Source: Eupransor demetentiae
Lineage (GTDB): Bacteria; Bacillota; Bacilli; Lactobacillales; Lactobacillaceae
Length of the DNA stretch: 64,000 bases
Assembly (NCBI RefSeq): GCF_963930865.1
Contig: NZ_CAWVOH010000001.1
Span: forward strand, 682,001 to 746,000
Direction: 5' to 3'
Program-made: the position numbers and the translations under genes
Notes under the pieces: generated by a model
The model's input: only the letters and a program-made list of their open reading frames with translations
The model's database searches: none
What the model was told of the DNA's origin: nothing
Part shown: one piece after another, positions 47,360 through 56,443 of the stretch
How positions within the stretch are numbered: the first letter of the stretch is position 1
Layout: every line of letters starts with the position of its first letter

Positions 47360-48831
47360 TAAGCAGCTCCATCATCCTTCGTATTTTCATTAAAAACAGC
47401 CTGCCAGCGATCCCAAAGGGCCTGATGATCAAACTTATAGGCTTGATTGGTGGCCGCCTGTTGGGCGCTAAACCAAATTTGACTGTCATCGACATACTTG
47501 TTTAAGGCAATCATTAATTGGGCCGTATCGCGAATTATTTTACCGTTTTGGCCGTCTTCGACATAAGGGGTCTTGACGGTGTTAATCTGTGGCATTCCCT
47601 TAGTCAAAGCCAAAGCTTGAAGGAAAGTATTGGGATGCAAGTCCAGGTCAACCAAAAGATAACCTGAATTGAAGTAATCCAAATACTGCTTTTCGCTTAA
47701 GTAACCCTTGAATTCAAACTGAGCGGCAAAAACATCCCGCTTCGATTGATTCTTTTCATCCTCATCGGCCATCAATGCCAGCTTATCGTTTAACAGTTGA
47801 CGGAGTGCGGAGAAGTCACCCTTCCCCGAAATCACAACTGAAATCCGGGTATTAAACTCGGCCAACTGCATAAAGCGCTCCATGGCCGCCTTTTGCAAAG
47901 GCAGGGACAAATCATCAATCCGCCAGTAAATTGGCAAAACGTCACGCGTGGCAGTCCGCTTGGTGTCTGGGTTGGTGACGTAAGGCGCTATCCAAGTGGC
48001 GGGCTTGCTATCGCCATAGCGTTCCTTAAACTTCTTCAAGTCAGAAGGTCGGCTGAAGACAGTTTCCTGAGCAGCCGCGGGCAAATCTATGGTTGCTTCG
48101 GCATGGGTGGCTTCGTTTGACATAATCAAACGCGCGGCAAGTTGCACATCGGCCAAAGCCGCGACATTACGGCGGGTTTGACTGGCAATCACAACATCAT
48201 CAGCGGGCAAGGTTGCCAAATAACGGTGCACAATTTCGTTAATTAACTCCGTCATGTTGGCAAAAGAACGCTGATCCGTCCACTGCTGTTGCGTCGTAAC
48301 GCGCCCGGTCGTGCAATCTTCTTGGGCGGCAACATCTCCGGAAGGCGTCAAGTAATCAATCCGTTGCAAAGCTTGGCCCTCAAAGTTCAAGATACGGGAA
48401 ACAAAACCACGGTCGTCCAAGGTCAATTGTTGCTTCAGCTGACCGTTTTCAAAGAGGTCGACACGGTCATACATGGTCGCATCAGGATAGGTTGGCCAAA
48501 GGGTCGCAAACTGCGCGCGATCAACCATGACCACCACCCGGTCGTACATGCGAACAAATTCCGCCCCAGCTGGCCAAGTAAAGTCGTTGACTGCCAGAGG
48601 CTGTTGTTCTTGAATATTAACGTGCTGCAAGTAGTCAAAGGCTGACCAGTAAGACACATCGGTTAACTGATTGGCCACTAAAAGCGCCCGCATTTTGGGA
48701 AGATAGTCGCGCAAAATTAAACGGACCGGATATTTCTTCACCAGAAATAAGCGTGCTTGATACACGCTTGGATCCATTTGTGGCACTTCATTTAAATAGC
48801 GCTGCCAGTCCGGCATGATATTGAGCGTCAT
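47359..48831 (-). CDS. asp1: Accessory Sec system protein Asp1
   Basis: 490 residues in a glycosyltransferase-B-like layout (FEFKGYLSEKQYLDYFNSGY, LLVDLDLHPNTFLQALALTK, GMPQINTVKTPYVEDGQNGK) without a retained catalytic motif, as in Asp1. It joins the Asp1-2-3 complex. It overlaps asp2 by one base. Confidence 0.85.
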   Translation of the reverse strand: MTLNIMPDWQRYLNEVPQMDPSVYQARLFLVKKYPVRLILRDYLPKMRALLVANQLTDVSYWSAFDYLQHVNIQEQQPLAVNDFTWPAGAEFVRMYDRVVVMVDRAQFATLWPTYPDATMYDRVDLFENGQLKQQLTLDDRGFVSRILNFEGQALQRIDYLTPSGDVAAQEDCTTGRVTTQQQWTDQRSFANMTELINEIVHRYLATLPADDVVIASQTRRNVAALADVQLAARLIMSNEATHAEATIDLPAAAQETVFSRPSDLKKFKERYGDSKPATWIAPYVTNPDTKRTATRDVLPIYWRIDDLSLPLQKAAMERFMQLAEFNTRISVVISGKGDFSALRQLLNDKLALMADEDEKNQSKRDVFAAQFEFKGYLSEKQYLDYFNSGYLLVDLDLHPNTFLQALALTKGMPQINTVKTPYVEDGQNGKIIRDTAQLMIALNKYVDDSQIWFSAQQAATNQAYKFDHQALWDRWQAVFNENTKDDGAA

Positions 48832-48859
48832 GGCTCTCCCCTCGCTCTTTCTAAAATAC

Positions 48860-49690
48860 TTACTTCAAAATCGAAAGTTTGTCGGTTGGCAAGCCCGCGG
48901 CCTTAATCAAGTCATAGTCCGCTTGCCGCACTTCGACGTGTTGAATCTTATGCTTAGCTTCTTGCAAAATACCAGCCAAGTTAGCGTAAATGTTGCCCTG
49001 GGCGTCCTGAACACCTTCAGGGAAGGTCAAAACGCTGTTTAATGGTGCAAAATCAATTTCACGGCCGACCTGCGTAATGCGGTACTGGTTGGCGTGGAAG
49101 CTGTCACCCAAGTTAGCTAAGTAGGCTTCGGCTGACGGGAACTTCTTTCCTTCAGCTTCAACAAAGTTACGCTGTCCTTCAAAGTAGAAGTCCCGCGTTT
49201 GGGCTTGGCGCTGGCCAATGTAAAAGTCCGATTCCAGCAATTCGCCTTCGGAGAAATACTGCTTGGCAAAAAGACGGCCATCGCGCTGGTAAATATCCTT
49301 GTAGTCAATCTGACCATCGGAATCTTGCCAGGCAACTGCTTGAACAATCCGCTGTGAGTTAGCAAACCAACGGATTTTAGCCAGTTCATGGCCGTTTGAA
49401 ACCATGCTCTTGGTCCAGTCATCGTTAATGACCAACTGCGCTTCGTTGGGCACTGGCAAATCAGTAAACCAGATACCATTTTTATCGTCGGCATCCGTTA
49501 CATAGGCACGGGCGTACATGTCATAGACTTGTTCCGGCTTCAAACCTAGGTTCTTAACTAAAGCAGCGGCATCTTCGTGGGGTGTTGCCAACCAGAGCTC
49601 GTCACTCTTGCCTGACTTGACCTGTTCAATTTGCCAGCGAACGCCGGGAAAGTCCAAATAATCAAGGGAGTTAATCATTTCAATTTTCAT
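48860..49690 (-). CDS. gtfB: GtfB-like accessory subunit, short form
   Basis: 276 residues, corresponding to the N-terminal part of GtfB (LVINDDWTKSMVSNGHELAK, IRWFANSQRIVQAVAWQDSD, FAKQYFSEGELLESDFYIG). Normal GtfB is ~440 residues and acts as substrate-binding chaperone of GtfA. ATG at 49690 after GGAGGAACT, overlapping the gtfA stop as ATGA. Truncation relative to the family is noteworthy. Confidence 0.7.
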   Translation of the reverse strand: MKIEMINSLDYLDFPGVRWQIEQVKSGKSDELWLATPHEDAAALVKNLGLKPEQVYDMYARAYVTDADDKNGIWFTDLPVPNEAQLVINDDWTKSMVSNGHELAKIRWFANSQRIVQAVAWQDSDGQIDYKDIYQRDGRLFAKQYFSEGELLESDFYIGQRQAQTRDFYFEGQRNFVEAEGKKFPSAEAYLANLGDSFHANQYRITQVGREIDFAPLNSVLTFPEGVQDAQGNIYANLAGILQEAKHKIQHVEVRQADYDLIKAAGLPTDKLSILK

Positions 49691-51135
49691 GATAGTTCCT
49701 CCATCAATTCTGCCCACTGGTCAGCAATAATGTGTGGCTGATACTGCTGAGCAACTTGGTGAGCACCTTGGGAAAGTTCGTCGTAGTTTTCAATGGTGCG
49801 CTTCATTGCGGCAGCCAAATTCTTAACGTTGGCTTCTTCGTCGCTATCTTGACGGCTAAAGTCCGCCAAAGCCCCGTTGCGGCCTTCATGAACCAATTCC
49901 TGCGCACCAAAAAGATTGCTGTAAGTCGCAATTGGTAGGGAATCTGAAATGGCTTCGATATAGGTCAAACCAAATCCTTCGGAATAAGAGGCCGAAACGA
50001 AGACGTCGTAGGATTGCAAGTCATGGACAACGTCCTGACTCAAGCCCTTCAAAGTCACGTACTTTCCAAGGTCAAGCTTTTCAATCAATTCCTTAAGAGC
50101 CTTTTCATCCCCACCGGAACCAAAAATGGCCAAAGTGGCGTTCATGCCAGCCTTACGGAGTTGGTCAACGGCCTTGATAATTTGGCTAATGTGCTTTTCA
50201 GGATGCAAACGTGAAGCCGTCACGAAACGAGCTTCCGTGCCGTCCCAGTGGCGAGCAGGTTCGTTAATTTCAGCACCACCGACAGGAATAGCGCGAATCT
50301 TCTTCAACTGTTCCGGTGCTTCCAGTTGTGCCAAATCTTTCTTCATGGCATCGCGCTGTAGCTTGGTGGCCGTAATCACGGCATCCATGCTATTAAAGTG
50401 GTCAAACATGTATTGGTAGAAGTTGTTGAAAAGTGGGTGACCGTTTTGGAATTCAACCAAGTGGGCGGCGTGGACCACGTCAACAATCTTCAACGGTACG
50501 CCACCATCCTTGAGGCGAACTAGGATTTCTTCGTTTTCGTTTCCACGATCAATGATAAAGATATTGTGGTCGTAGCTTCCCTGCAGTTCAGCAAAGAAGA
50601 AGGAAACCAATTCTTCAAAAGTTTCAAAGAAGTAAGATTGCCCGCGGAAGTTATCCAAGTGAATGTTGGTGGCCAACTTGCCCCGTGAACCATAGTCACG
50701 GTAGTGCCAGCTTAGGCGGTGAATGCCGTTTTCAAGGAAAACGCGGCTGTCATCAACGATATAAATCTTTTTCTTTTCGGAATAACGCTTGTCTCGCAAG
50801 ATGGTCTCGGTGTAAGAACCCGTGGTCTGGCGGACCTGGCGACGTTGCGTATTAGTCAAATCCCAAAGCATTTCTTCTTGGAATTCAGAGATTTCACGCA
50901 AACCATTTTCCAAGTAATCATCCGGATTGTCGGCCAAGAAGTAGTCGTACATGCCGATTACTTCGTTTTCAGCTAAGTGCCATTCCTGCATGTGCAAATG
51001 CAATTTAGGTAGTAAATCGGTAAAAACTAGCTTGAATGGAATCTTTTTTTCGCGAAAACGCTCGGCACGGTAAAACTGGGCATGTTCGACACCACTGTTA
51101 CCGTGGCCCATTCCCTTATTGACGAAAAAATTCAT
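49687..51135 (-). CDS. gtfA: GtfA-like glycosyltransferase (accessory Sec)
   Basis: 482 residues, GT4 type. N-terminus MNFFVNKGMGHGNSGVEHAQ, C-terminal nucleotide-sugar site YSEGFGLTYIEAISDSLPIA (E..E), and ARFVTASRLHPEKHISQIIK. With GtfB it adds the first GlcNAc to Ser/Thr of the adhesin. TagE-type teichoic transferases are an alternative, but the neighbours support GtfA. Confidence 0.85.
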   Translation of the reverse strand: MNFFVNKGMGHGNSGVEHAQFYRAERFREKKIPFKLVFTDLLPKLHLHMQEWHLAENEVIGMYDYFLADNPDDYLENGLREISEFQEEMLWDLTNTQRRQVRQTTGSYTETILRDKRYSEKKKIYIVDDSRVFLENGIHRLSWHYRDYGSRGKLATNIHLDNFRGQSYFFETFEELVSFFFAELQGSYDHNIFIIDRGNENEEILVRLKDGGVPLKIVDVVHAAHLVEFQNGHPLFNNFYQYMFDHFNSMDAVITATKLQRDAMKKDLAQLEAPEQLKKIRAIPVGGAEINEPARHWDGTEARFVTASRLHPEKHISQIIKAVDQLRKAGMNATLAIFGSGGDEKALKELIEKLDLGKYVTLKGLSQDVVHDLQSYDVFVSASYSEGFGLTYIEAISDSLPIATYSNLFGAQELVHEGRNGALADFSRQDSDEEANVKNLAAAMKRTIENYDELSQGAHQVAQQYQPHIIADQWAELMEELS

Positions 51136-51256
51136 AACGTTGCTCCCCTACGCTTTTCAGTAATTAAGCGGAATTCGATAAGTTAATTATGACACAAAAA
51201 GTAAATCTTTGACTAGGTAAAAGACAAAGAATTAGACTTTTGTAAAGATTTTGCAT

Positions 51257-51281
51257 AAAAAAAGAACCCGGAGGTTCTTAT
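51257..51281 (-). terminator. Terminator after pta
   Basis: AAGAACC-TCC-GGGTTCTTTTTTT on the minus strand, overlapping the pta stop codon. Confidence 0.8.
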
Positions 51282-52264
51282 TGCGCCAAAGCTTGGGCGG
51301 CCGTGATGATGGCCACCTTGTAAACGTCTTCTTCGTTGGCACCACGAGACAGGTCCGAAACGGGCTTTGCCAAACCTTGAAGGATGGGTCCAAAGGCCTC
51401 GTAATCCCCCAAACGCTGAGCAATCTTGTAGCCAATGTTGCCCGCTTCTAGACTTGGGAAAACAAAGACATTGGCCTGGCCGGCAATTTTGGAGTTAGGT
51501 GCCTTAGCGGCAGCAACGGCAGGCACAATGGCCGCATCAAACTGCATTTCCCCGTCGATTTTATCGGCAAGTTCTGGGGCCATCTCCTTAGCCTTTTGTG
51601 TTGCTTCGACAACCTTGTCGACTTCCTTGCCCTTGGCTGAGCCCATCGTTGAGAAGGACAGCATGGCGACCTTAGGATCCAGGCCAAAGACCTTAGCAGT
51701 GTGGGCGGATTGAATGGCGATTTGTGCCATGGTGTCCGCATCAATTTCGATATTAATGGCACAGTCCGCAAAGACATAGCGTTCCTGACCCTTTTGCATG
51801 ATGAAGGCACCGGAAATTCGGTTGGATCCGGGAGCAGTCTTAATCAACTGGAGGGCAGGACGTACCGTGTCACCGGTGGGATGAGTTGCCCCAGAAACCA
51901 TGCCGTCGGCTTGGCCCGTTTGAACCAGCATGGTCCCGAAGTAGTTGACGTCCTTGAGCCAGTTTGCAGCAGTTTCGGCATCCGTCTTACCATTGCGACG
52001 CTTAACCAAAGCGTCTTGCAAATCGGCCAAATCCTTGGCAGGATAGGTCGCCAAGTCGATGATTTCAAGCTTGTCTAATGACCAGTTTTTCTGCTTGGCT
52101 AAAGCCTGAATCTGGTCAGCCTTCCCCAACATAATGGGCTTGACCAAGCCTTCTTCTGCTAAACGCACGGCAGCGCCTAGAACGCGTTCGTCTTCCCCCT
52201 CAGGAAAAACAATCTTTTGCTGATCCTGCTTGATTTGGCGCTTAAATTGCTCAAATAATTCCAT
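51278..52264 (-). CDS. pta: Phosphate acetyltransferase
   Basis: 328 residues; acetyl-CoA plus phosphate to acetyl phosphate, part of the heterofermentative pathway. Family blocks: GEDERVLGAAVRLAEEGLVK, DGMVSGATHPTGDTVRPALQ, VAMLSFSTMGSAKG and NVFVFPSLEAGNIGYKIAQR. Confidence 0.95.
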   Translation of the reverse strand: MELFEQFKRQIKQDQQKIVFPEGEDERVLGAAVRLAEEGLVKPIMLGKADQIQALAKQKNWSLDKLEIIDLATYPAKDLADLQDALVKRRNGKTDAETAANWLKDVNYFGTMLVQTGQADGMVSGATHPTGDTVRPALQLIKTAPGSNRISGAFIMQKGQERYVFADCAINIEIDADTMAQIAIQSAHTAKVFGLDPKVAMLSFSTMGSAKGKEVDKVVEATQKAKEMAPELADKIDGEMQFDAAIVPAVAAAKAPNSKIAGQANVFVFPSLEAGNIGYKIAQRLGDYEAFGPILQGLAKPVSDLSRGANEEDVYKVAIITAAQALAQ

Positions 52265-52318
52265 TTCAATCTCCTATAAGGCTTTCGTCTTAAATACGCC
52301 TCTTAGTATAACAAAATT

Positions 52319-52978
52319 TTAGTGGAGCCAGTCGATTCCAGCACGACCGTGTTCTTCCAAATAGGCATTGGCCTTAGAAAAAGGCCGCGAACCGAAGAAG
52401 CCCCGGTAGGCTGAAAGCGGACTGGGATGGGCCGATACCAAAACCAAGTGCCGGTTTTCATCAATCAGATGGCGTTTGGATTGGGCAAAGCGGCCCCACA
52501 AAATAAAGACCTTGGGCTGAGGGTCTTCCGAAGCAATTTGAATCAAAGAATCCGTTAAAGGTTCCCAAATCCGACCCTGATGGCCGTTCGCCTGCCCTTC
52601 GGGCACGGTCAAAACCGCGTTTAAAAGCAGAACGCCCCGCTGAGCCCAGGAAGACAGGTCGTGACTTTGACGCGGGCCAATATCGCTGGCCAACTCTTTT
52701 AAGATGTTTTGCAAGGATGGGGGTGCTGGCACGTCATCCGGCACGGAGAAACTAAGGCCCTGAGCTTGCCCAACTTCGTGGTAAGGATCTTGGCCCATGA
52801 TGACAACCTTAGTGTCCGGAAGTGGCGTCTTTTCCAGTGCGGCAAAGACCGCTTTTCGTGGTGGGAAAACCGTCTTAGGCCCCTGATAAATGTCTTGTAA
52901 AAATTGCGCAACTTCGTCTAAATATTGCGGCGTTAACTTTTGTTTTAAATACGGTGCCCAGGAAGTATGTGACAGCAT
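52319..52978 (-). CDS. ung: Uracil-DNA glycosylase
   Basis: 219 residues. Catalytic block VVIMGQDPYHEVGQAQGLSF (GQDPYH), LLNAVLTVPEG and the HPSPLSAYRGFFG leucine loop. Removes uracil from DNA; complementary in purpose to the prophage dUTPase. Confidence 0.96.
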   Translation of the reverse strand: MLSHTSWAPYLKQKLTPQYLDEVAQFLQDIYQGPKTVFPPRKAVFAALEKTPLPDTKVVIMGQDPYHEVGQAQGLSFSVPDDVPAPPSLQNILKELASDIGPRQSHDLSSWAQRGVLLLNAVLTVPEGQANGHQGRIWEPLTDSLIQIASEDPQPKVFILWGRFAQSKRHLIDENRHLVLVSAHPSPLSAYRGFFGSRPFSKANAYLEEHGRAGIDWLH

Positions 52979-53023
52979 CCCTCAATTCCTTTCGTGTTAA
53001 AATGGCCTAAAGGAAGCTCAGCC

Positions 53024-53581
53024 ATGTTTCATTATTATTTGCGACAACGATATAGTCCTAGCCAAGTCAGCTGCATGGCCTTTGATGCGCATTTTCAGCC
53101 CATTTTTATCGTAACGGGCCAAAGCGGCAGGATTGGCGACTGCCTGGCAGTTTGCGACCTGAGTGGTAACCGTCTGGTGGAAATCCAGCAGCTTTCACTC
53201 GGGGTCGTTCCCCGCTTTTTGCTGCGCGAACGCAACCAAGAGCTTAGTTCGCTGACCCTCCATCTCGGCTACGTGGCCAATTTGATTTACCTACGCAAGT
53301 TAAACTGGCTGATTACTGGTAATTTTATTACGCAAAACTACGTCACCTACCACCATACCAAAAAAATTGCGGCGGTCAAGCCACAGGCCCAGCCTGACGG
53401 GCTTTATGACGAGATTGCCACAACGGTTTCGGCCGACCAACTGCCCATTTTAATCGCCATTACCGCTCTGCTAGACATTTGGTACCTGAACCATGATTTG
53501 ATGAGCCAGTTTTTACCTCGCCAAAACTGGCAAAGTAACATCCAAGCCGAAATGGAAGTCGCCAAAATTAAGTATGATTGA
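53024..53581 (+). CDS. Hypothetical protein, LURP-one/YxjI-like
   Basis: 185 residues; ATG at 53024 after AAAGGAAGCTC. Beta-rich (QPIFIVTGQSGRIGDCLAVC, DLSGNRLVEIQQLSLG), as in tubby-like LURP-one proteins, with a C-terminal helical part. It overlaps the next gene by 8 bases. Function unknown. Confidence 0.6.
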   Translation: MFHYYLRQRYSPSQVSCMAFDAHFQPIFIVTGQSGRIGDCLAVCDLSGNRLVEIQQLSLGVVPRFLLRERNQELSSLTLHLGYVANLIYLRKLNWLITGNFITQNYVTYHHTKKIAAVKPQAQPDGLYDEIATTVSADQLPILIAITALLDIWYLNHDLMSQFLPRQNWQSNIQAEMEVAKIKYD

Positions 53582-54272
53582 CCAATTAAAAGAGTACCAA
53601 GTTATTTTTTCAGACCGTCCTGCTGTTCAAAAACGAATTCAGGCCGTGTTGGACTGCCTGGAGGCGCTCCAAGAACAGCGGCTTCCTGTTGAACCTTTAC
53701 CGGCATTAGCCTATTCAACTCGGCAAATTCTCGCCGATCCCAGGTTGATGGGCCTCGATGATTTACTGTCGAACTTGCGGCAGTACTTGATTGAAGAATT
53801 TGGTATCTGGTTTTTACCAAACGAGGCTTGGCTGAATGACCTAAGTGCTTGGATTGCTAAGCGTCCTGTTCTTGAAATCATGGCCGGGAATGCCTTACTT
53901 TCGGCAGGTTTGCGCAAAGGCGGTCTTGCTGTTTCAGCCGTCGATAATTTTGACTGGGCGGGTCAAGACATTTTAAGGCCTGCGCCGTGTACAAAGGTTC
54001 AACAGGCCGATGCTCTTTCCGCCGTGCAAAATTTTGACAAGGGCGTTGTTCTCTTAGCCTGGGCGCCCGACACCACGGAAACGGATGCCAAAATTTTGGA
54101 TTACCTGCGAAAGAGCCAGCGAAAGATTGATTTTATCGTGATTGGCCAAGAAAATGGCCACACAAATTCCAAGCTTTTCTGGCAGAAGGCCCAGTTAGAA
54201 ACAATTGAAAAATTAAATCAACACTACCATTCTTTTGACGGGATTGATGACCACGTCTTTCTCGTCAAATAA
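53574..54272 (+). CDS. Putative SAM-dependent methyltransferase
   Basis: 232 residues. The segment RPVLEIMAGNALLSAGLRKG and VSAVDNFDWAGQ looks like a Rossmann methyltransferase motif I/II; KGVVLLAWAPD could be motif IV. N-terminal ~90 residues are helical. Substrate unknown. Confidence 0.55.
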   Translation: MIDQLKEYQVIFSDRPAVQKRIQAVLDCLEALQEQRLPVEPLPALAYSTRQILADPRLMGLDDLLSNLRQYLIEEFGIWFLPNEAWLNDLSAWIAKRPVLEIMAGNALLSAGLRKGGLAVSAVDNFDWAGQDILRPAPCTKVQQADALSAVQNFDKGVVLLAWAPDTTETDAKILDYLRKSQRKIDFIVIGQENGHTNSKLFWQKAQLETIEKLNQHYHSFDGIDDHVFLVK

Positions 54273-54299
54273 AAAATCGCCTCCAAGGGCGATTTTTTT
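54271..54299. terminator. Bidirectional terminator
   Basis: AAAAAATCGCC-TCCAA-GGGCGATTTTTTT between convergent genes. Confidence 0.85.
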
Positions 54300-54301
54300 A
54301 A

Positions 54302-55753
54302 TTATAAGATTGGCGCCAAGAGGCGAGAAAAATGTTGCTTGAAATTCAACCAGCGTGATTCCTTATCGAAATCAGATGGCTTTTGCAGGCTCGATTGTTC
54401 AATATCCTTTTGGTATTGCACGAAAAGCTCGTGAGCCAATTGACGATCGTAAATAAAGGCATTCGCCTCGAAATTCAACTTGAAGGAACGGAAATCTAGG
54501 TTGGCCGAACCCACCGAAGCGATTTTACCATCCACCACCATAGTTTTGGCGTGAATGAAGCCGTTTTCGTAGTAGTAAATTTTGACCCCGGCATCAGCTA
54601 ACTGGCGGGCATAATACTGCGTAGCGCGATAAACGAAGGCGTGATCAGGCTTGCAAGGCACCATGATACGGACATCAATCCCGGCCGCGGCAGCAATTTT
54701 AATGGCATCAAACATACTATCATCGGGAATTAAATAAGGCGTTTGAATCCAACAGGTCTTCTGGGCCAACTGAATCAAGCGGATGTAGCCCATTTTAATC
54801 AAGTGGTCGTCTGAATCGGGACCAGAGGTCACCACCTGCATGCTGGTATCTCCGTGTTTTTGCACAAGGGGGAAGTAACGCTGGGCCTGACCATCATAAG
54901 AAATCTGATGCTTCAAGTCAGTGGCATTCCAGTCCAGGATGAAGTAAGCCTGCAACTGGTATACTGCCGTACCGGTCAAACGCAAATGGGTATCCCGCCA
55001 GTAGCCAAACTTTGGGTCACGACCGACATACTGGTCCCCAATGTTAAAGCCCCCAATGTACCCCACTTCGCCATCAACAATCACCATTTTGCGGTGATCA
55101 CGGAAGTTCAAACGAAAATCAAAAATGAAGGAATGCGTCCGCAGGAAAGGTTCTGCATGACCACCGGCTTCACGTAGCGGTTTGAAGAAGGAGGCTAATG
55201 TGGGAAAAGAACCAAAGGAATCGTAGATAACGTGGACCTTCACACCAGCTCGGGCACGTTCCACCAAAATATCGCGGATCTGACGGCCTAGCTGATCGTT
55301 GGCGAAGGTGTAAAACTCGATATGAATCGTATCCTGAGCCCGCTTCAAGTCGGCCATCATCTGGTCAAACATCCGATTACCATCCGTGAAAAGCTGAAAA
55401 TCATTATGCTCCGCCAAAAAGACCCCTTCCATGGTGTTAAAAAGCGTAATCAAAGTCCGGGCCTTTTGCACAGAGGTTTGGTCATCGACAATGTCGATGG
55501 GATCCTGTCGATCCAACTGCTCGTTAATTAGTTGACGAACCGCCGAAACATTTTGCTCCTGATAGCGAAAAAGTCTTTTCTTAGGCAGCTTTCGACCAGC
55601 GAAGGCATAGATTAGGAAACCCAAGATGGGCACAAAAATTAGGACCAGCATCCAGGCCCATGTCGCCGCGATATCACGGGGTTGGCGGAAGACCGTAATC
55701 AAGGCCAAAATGGTGTTCAACGAAAATAAAATGAAAATTGCCGATAAAATCAA
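54302..55753 (-). CDS. cls: Cardiolipin synthase
   Basis: 483 residues. Two N-terminal membrane segments, then two phospholipase-D motifs: FRDHRKMVIVDGEVGYIGGF (~220) and FIHAKTMVVDGKIASVGSAN (~400). Condenses two phosphatidylglycerols to cardiolipin. Confidence 0.95.
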   Translation of the reverse strand: MILSAIFILFSLNTILALITVFRQPRDIAATWAWMLVLIFVPILGFLIYAFAGRKLPKKRLFRYQEQNVSAVRQLINEQLDRQDPIDIVDDQTSVQKARTLITLFNTMEGVFLAEHNDFQLFTDGNRMFDQMMADLKRAQDTIHIEFYTFANDQLGRQIRDILVERARAGVKVHVIYDSFGSFPTLASFFKPLREAGGHAEPFLRTHSFIFDFRLNFRDHRKMVIVDGEVGYIGGFNIGDQYVGRDPKFGYWRDTHLRLTGTAVYQLQAYFILDWNATDLKHQISYDGQAQRYFPLVQKHGDTSMQVVTSGPDSDDHLIKMGYIRLIQLAQKTCWIQTPYLIPDDSMFDAIKIAAAAGIDVRIMVPCKPDHAFVYRATQYYARQLADAGVKIYYYENGFIHAKTMVVDGKIASVGSANLDFRSFKLNFEANAFIYDRQLAHELFVQYQKDIEQSSLQKPSDFDKESRWLNFKQHFSRLLAPIL

Positions 55754-55855
55754 GGCCCTACCCCACTTAAATTAAAAACTTTATAAACTTTTTTCATTTT
55801 ATCATAGGATCAAAGGCACAAAGCCTTGTAAGACAAATTTAATCCAATTGTAAAA

Positions 55856-55880
55856 TAAAAAAGAGCTTACGCTCTTTTTT
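55856..55880 (-). terminator. Terminator after apt
   Basis: AAAAAAGAGCG-TAA-GCTCTTTTTTATT on the minus strand. Confidence 0.8.
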
Positions 55881-56412
55881 AGTATTCCATCAAGGCTAAG
55901 AAAGGTACTTCGCCGGCTTCCATAGCTTTTTCGCGACCATGCAAGGCTTCCAATTCAATAATGAAAGCTACACCAGCGACTACACCACCGAGTTCTTCGA
56001 TGATGCGGCGTGTGGCATTAATCGTTCCCCCAGTCGCCAAGAGGTCATCAACAATCAAAACGCGCTGACCAGGCTTAATGGCATCCTTGTGGATTTCCAA
56101 TTCGTTAACCCCACCATACTCCAAGGTGTAAGATGCGGAAACAGCTTCGCGCGGTAGTTTACCAACCTTACGAGCAGGCACAAAACCAACGCCAAGCGCA
56201 TAGGCCAAAGGTGAACCAACGATGAAACCACGCGATTCCGGACCAGCAATCAATTCGACATTCAGGTCCTTGGCAAAGTCAACAATTTGGTTAATGGCAT
56301 CCTTGTAGGCGGCCCCATTTCCCATCAAAGGGGAAATGTCACGAAATTCAACGCCGGGTTCTGGATAATCCTTGACCGTGGCAACATAATCACGTAAATT
56401 AATTTTTTCCAT
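55879..56412 (-). CDS. apt: Adenine phosphoribosyltransferase
   Basis: 177 residues. Start INLRDYVATVKDYPEPGVEF and PRPP motif GQRVLIVDDLLATGGTINAT; VELIAGPESRGFIVGSPLAY binds adenine. Salvages adenine to AMP. It follows recJ, a frequent Firmicutes neighbour pair. Confidence 0.97.
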   Translation of the reverse strand: MEKINLRDYVATVKDYPEPGVEFRDISPLMGNGAAYKDAINQIVDFAKDLNVELIAGPESRGFIVGSPLAYALGVGFVPARKVGKLPREAVSASYTLEYGGVNELEIHKDAIKPGQRVLIVDDLLATGGTINATRRIIEELGGVVAGVAFIIELEALHGREKAMEAGEVPFLALMEY

Positions 56413-56443
56413 GCTAGTTGAGGAGCTCCTCTAATAATTCGTA

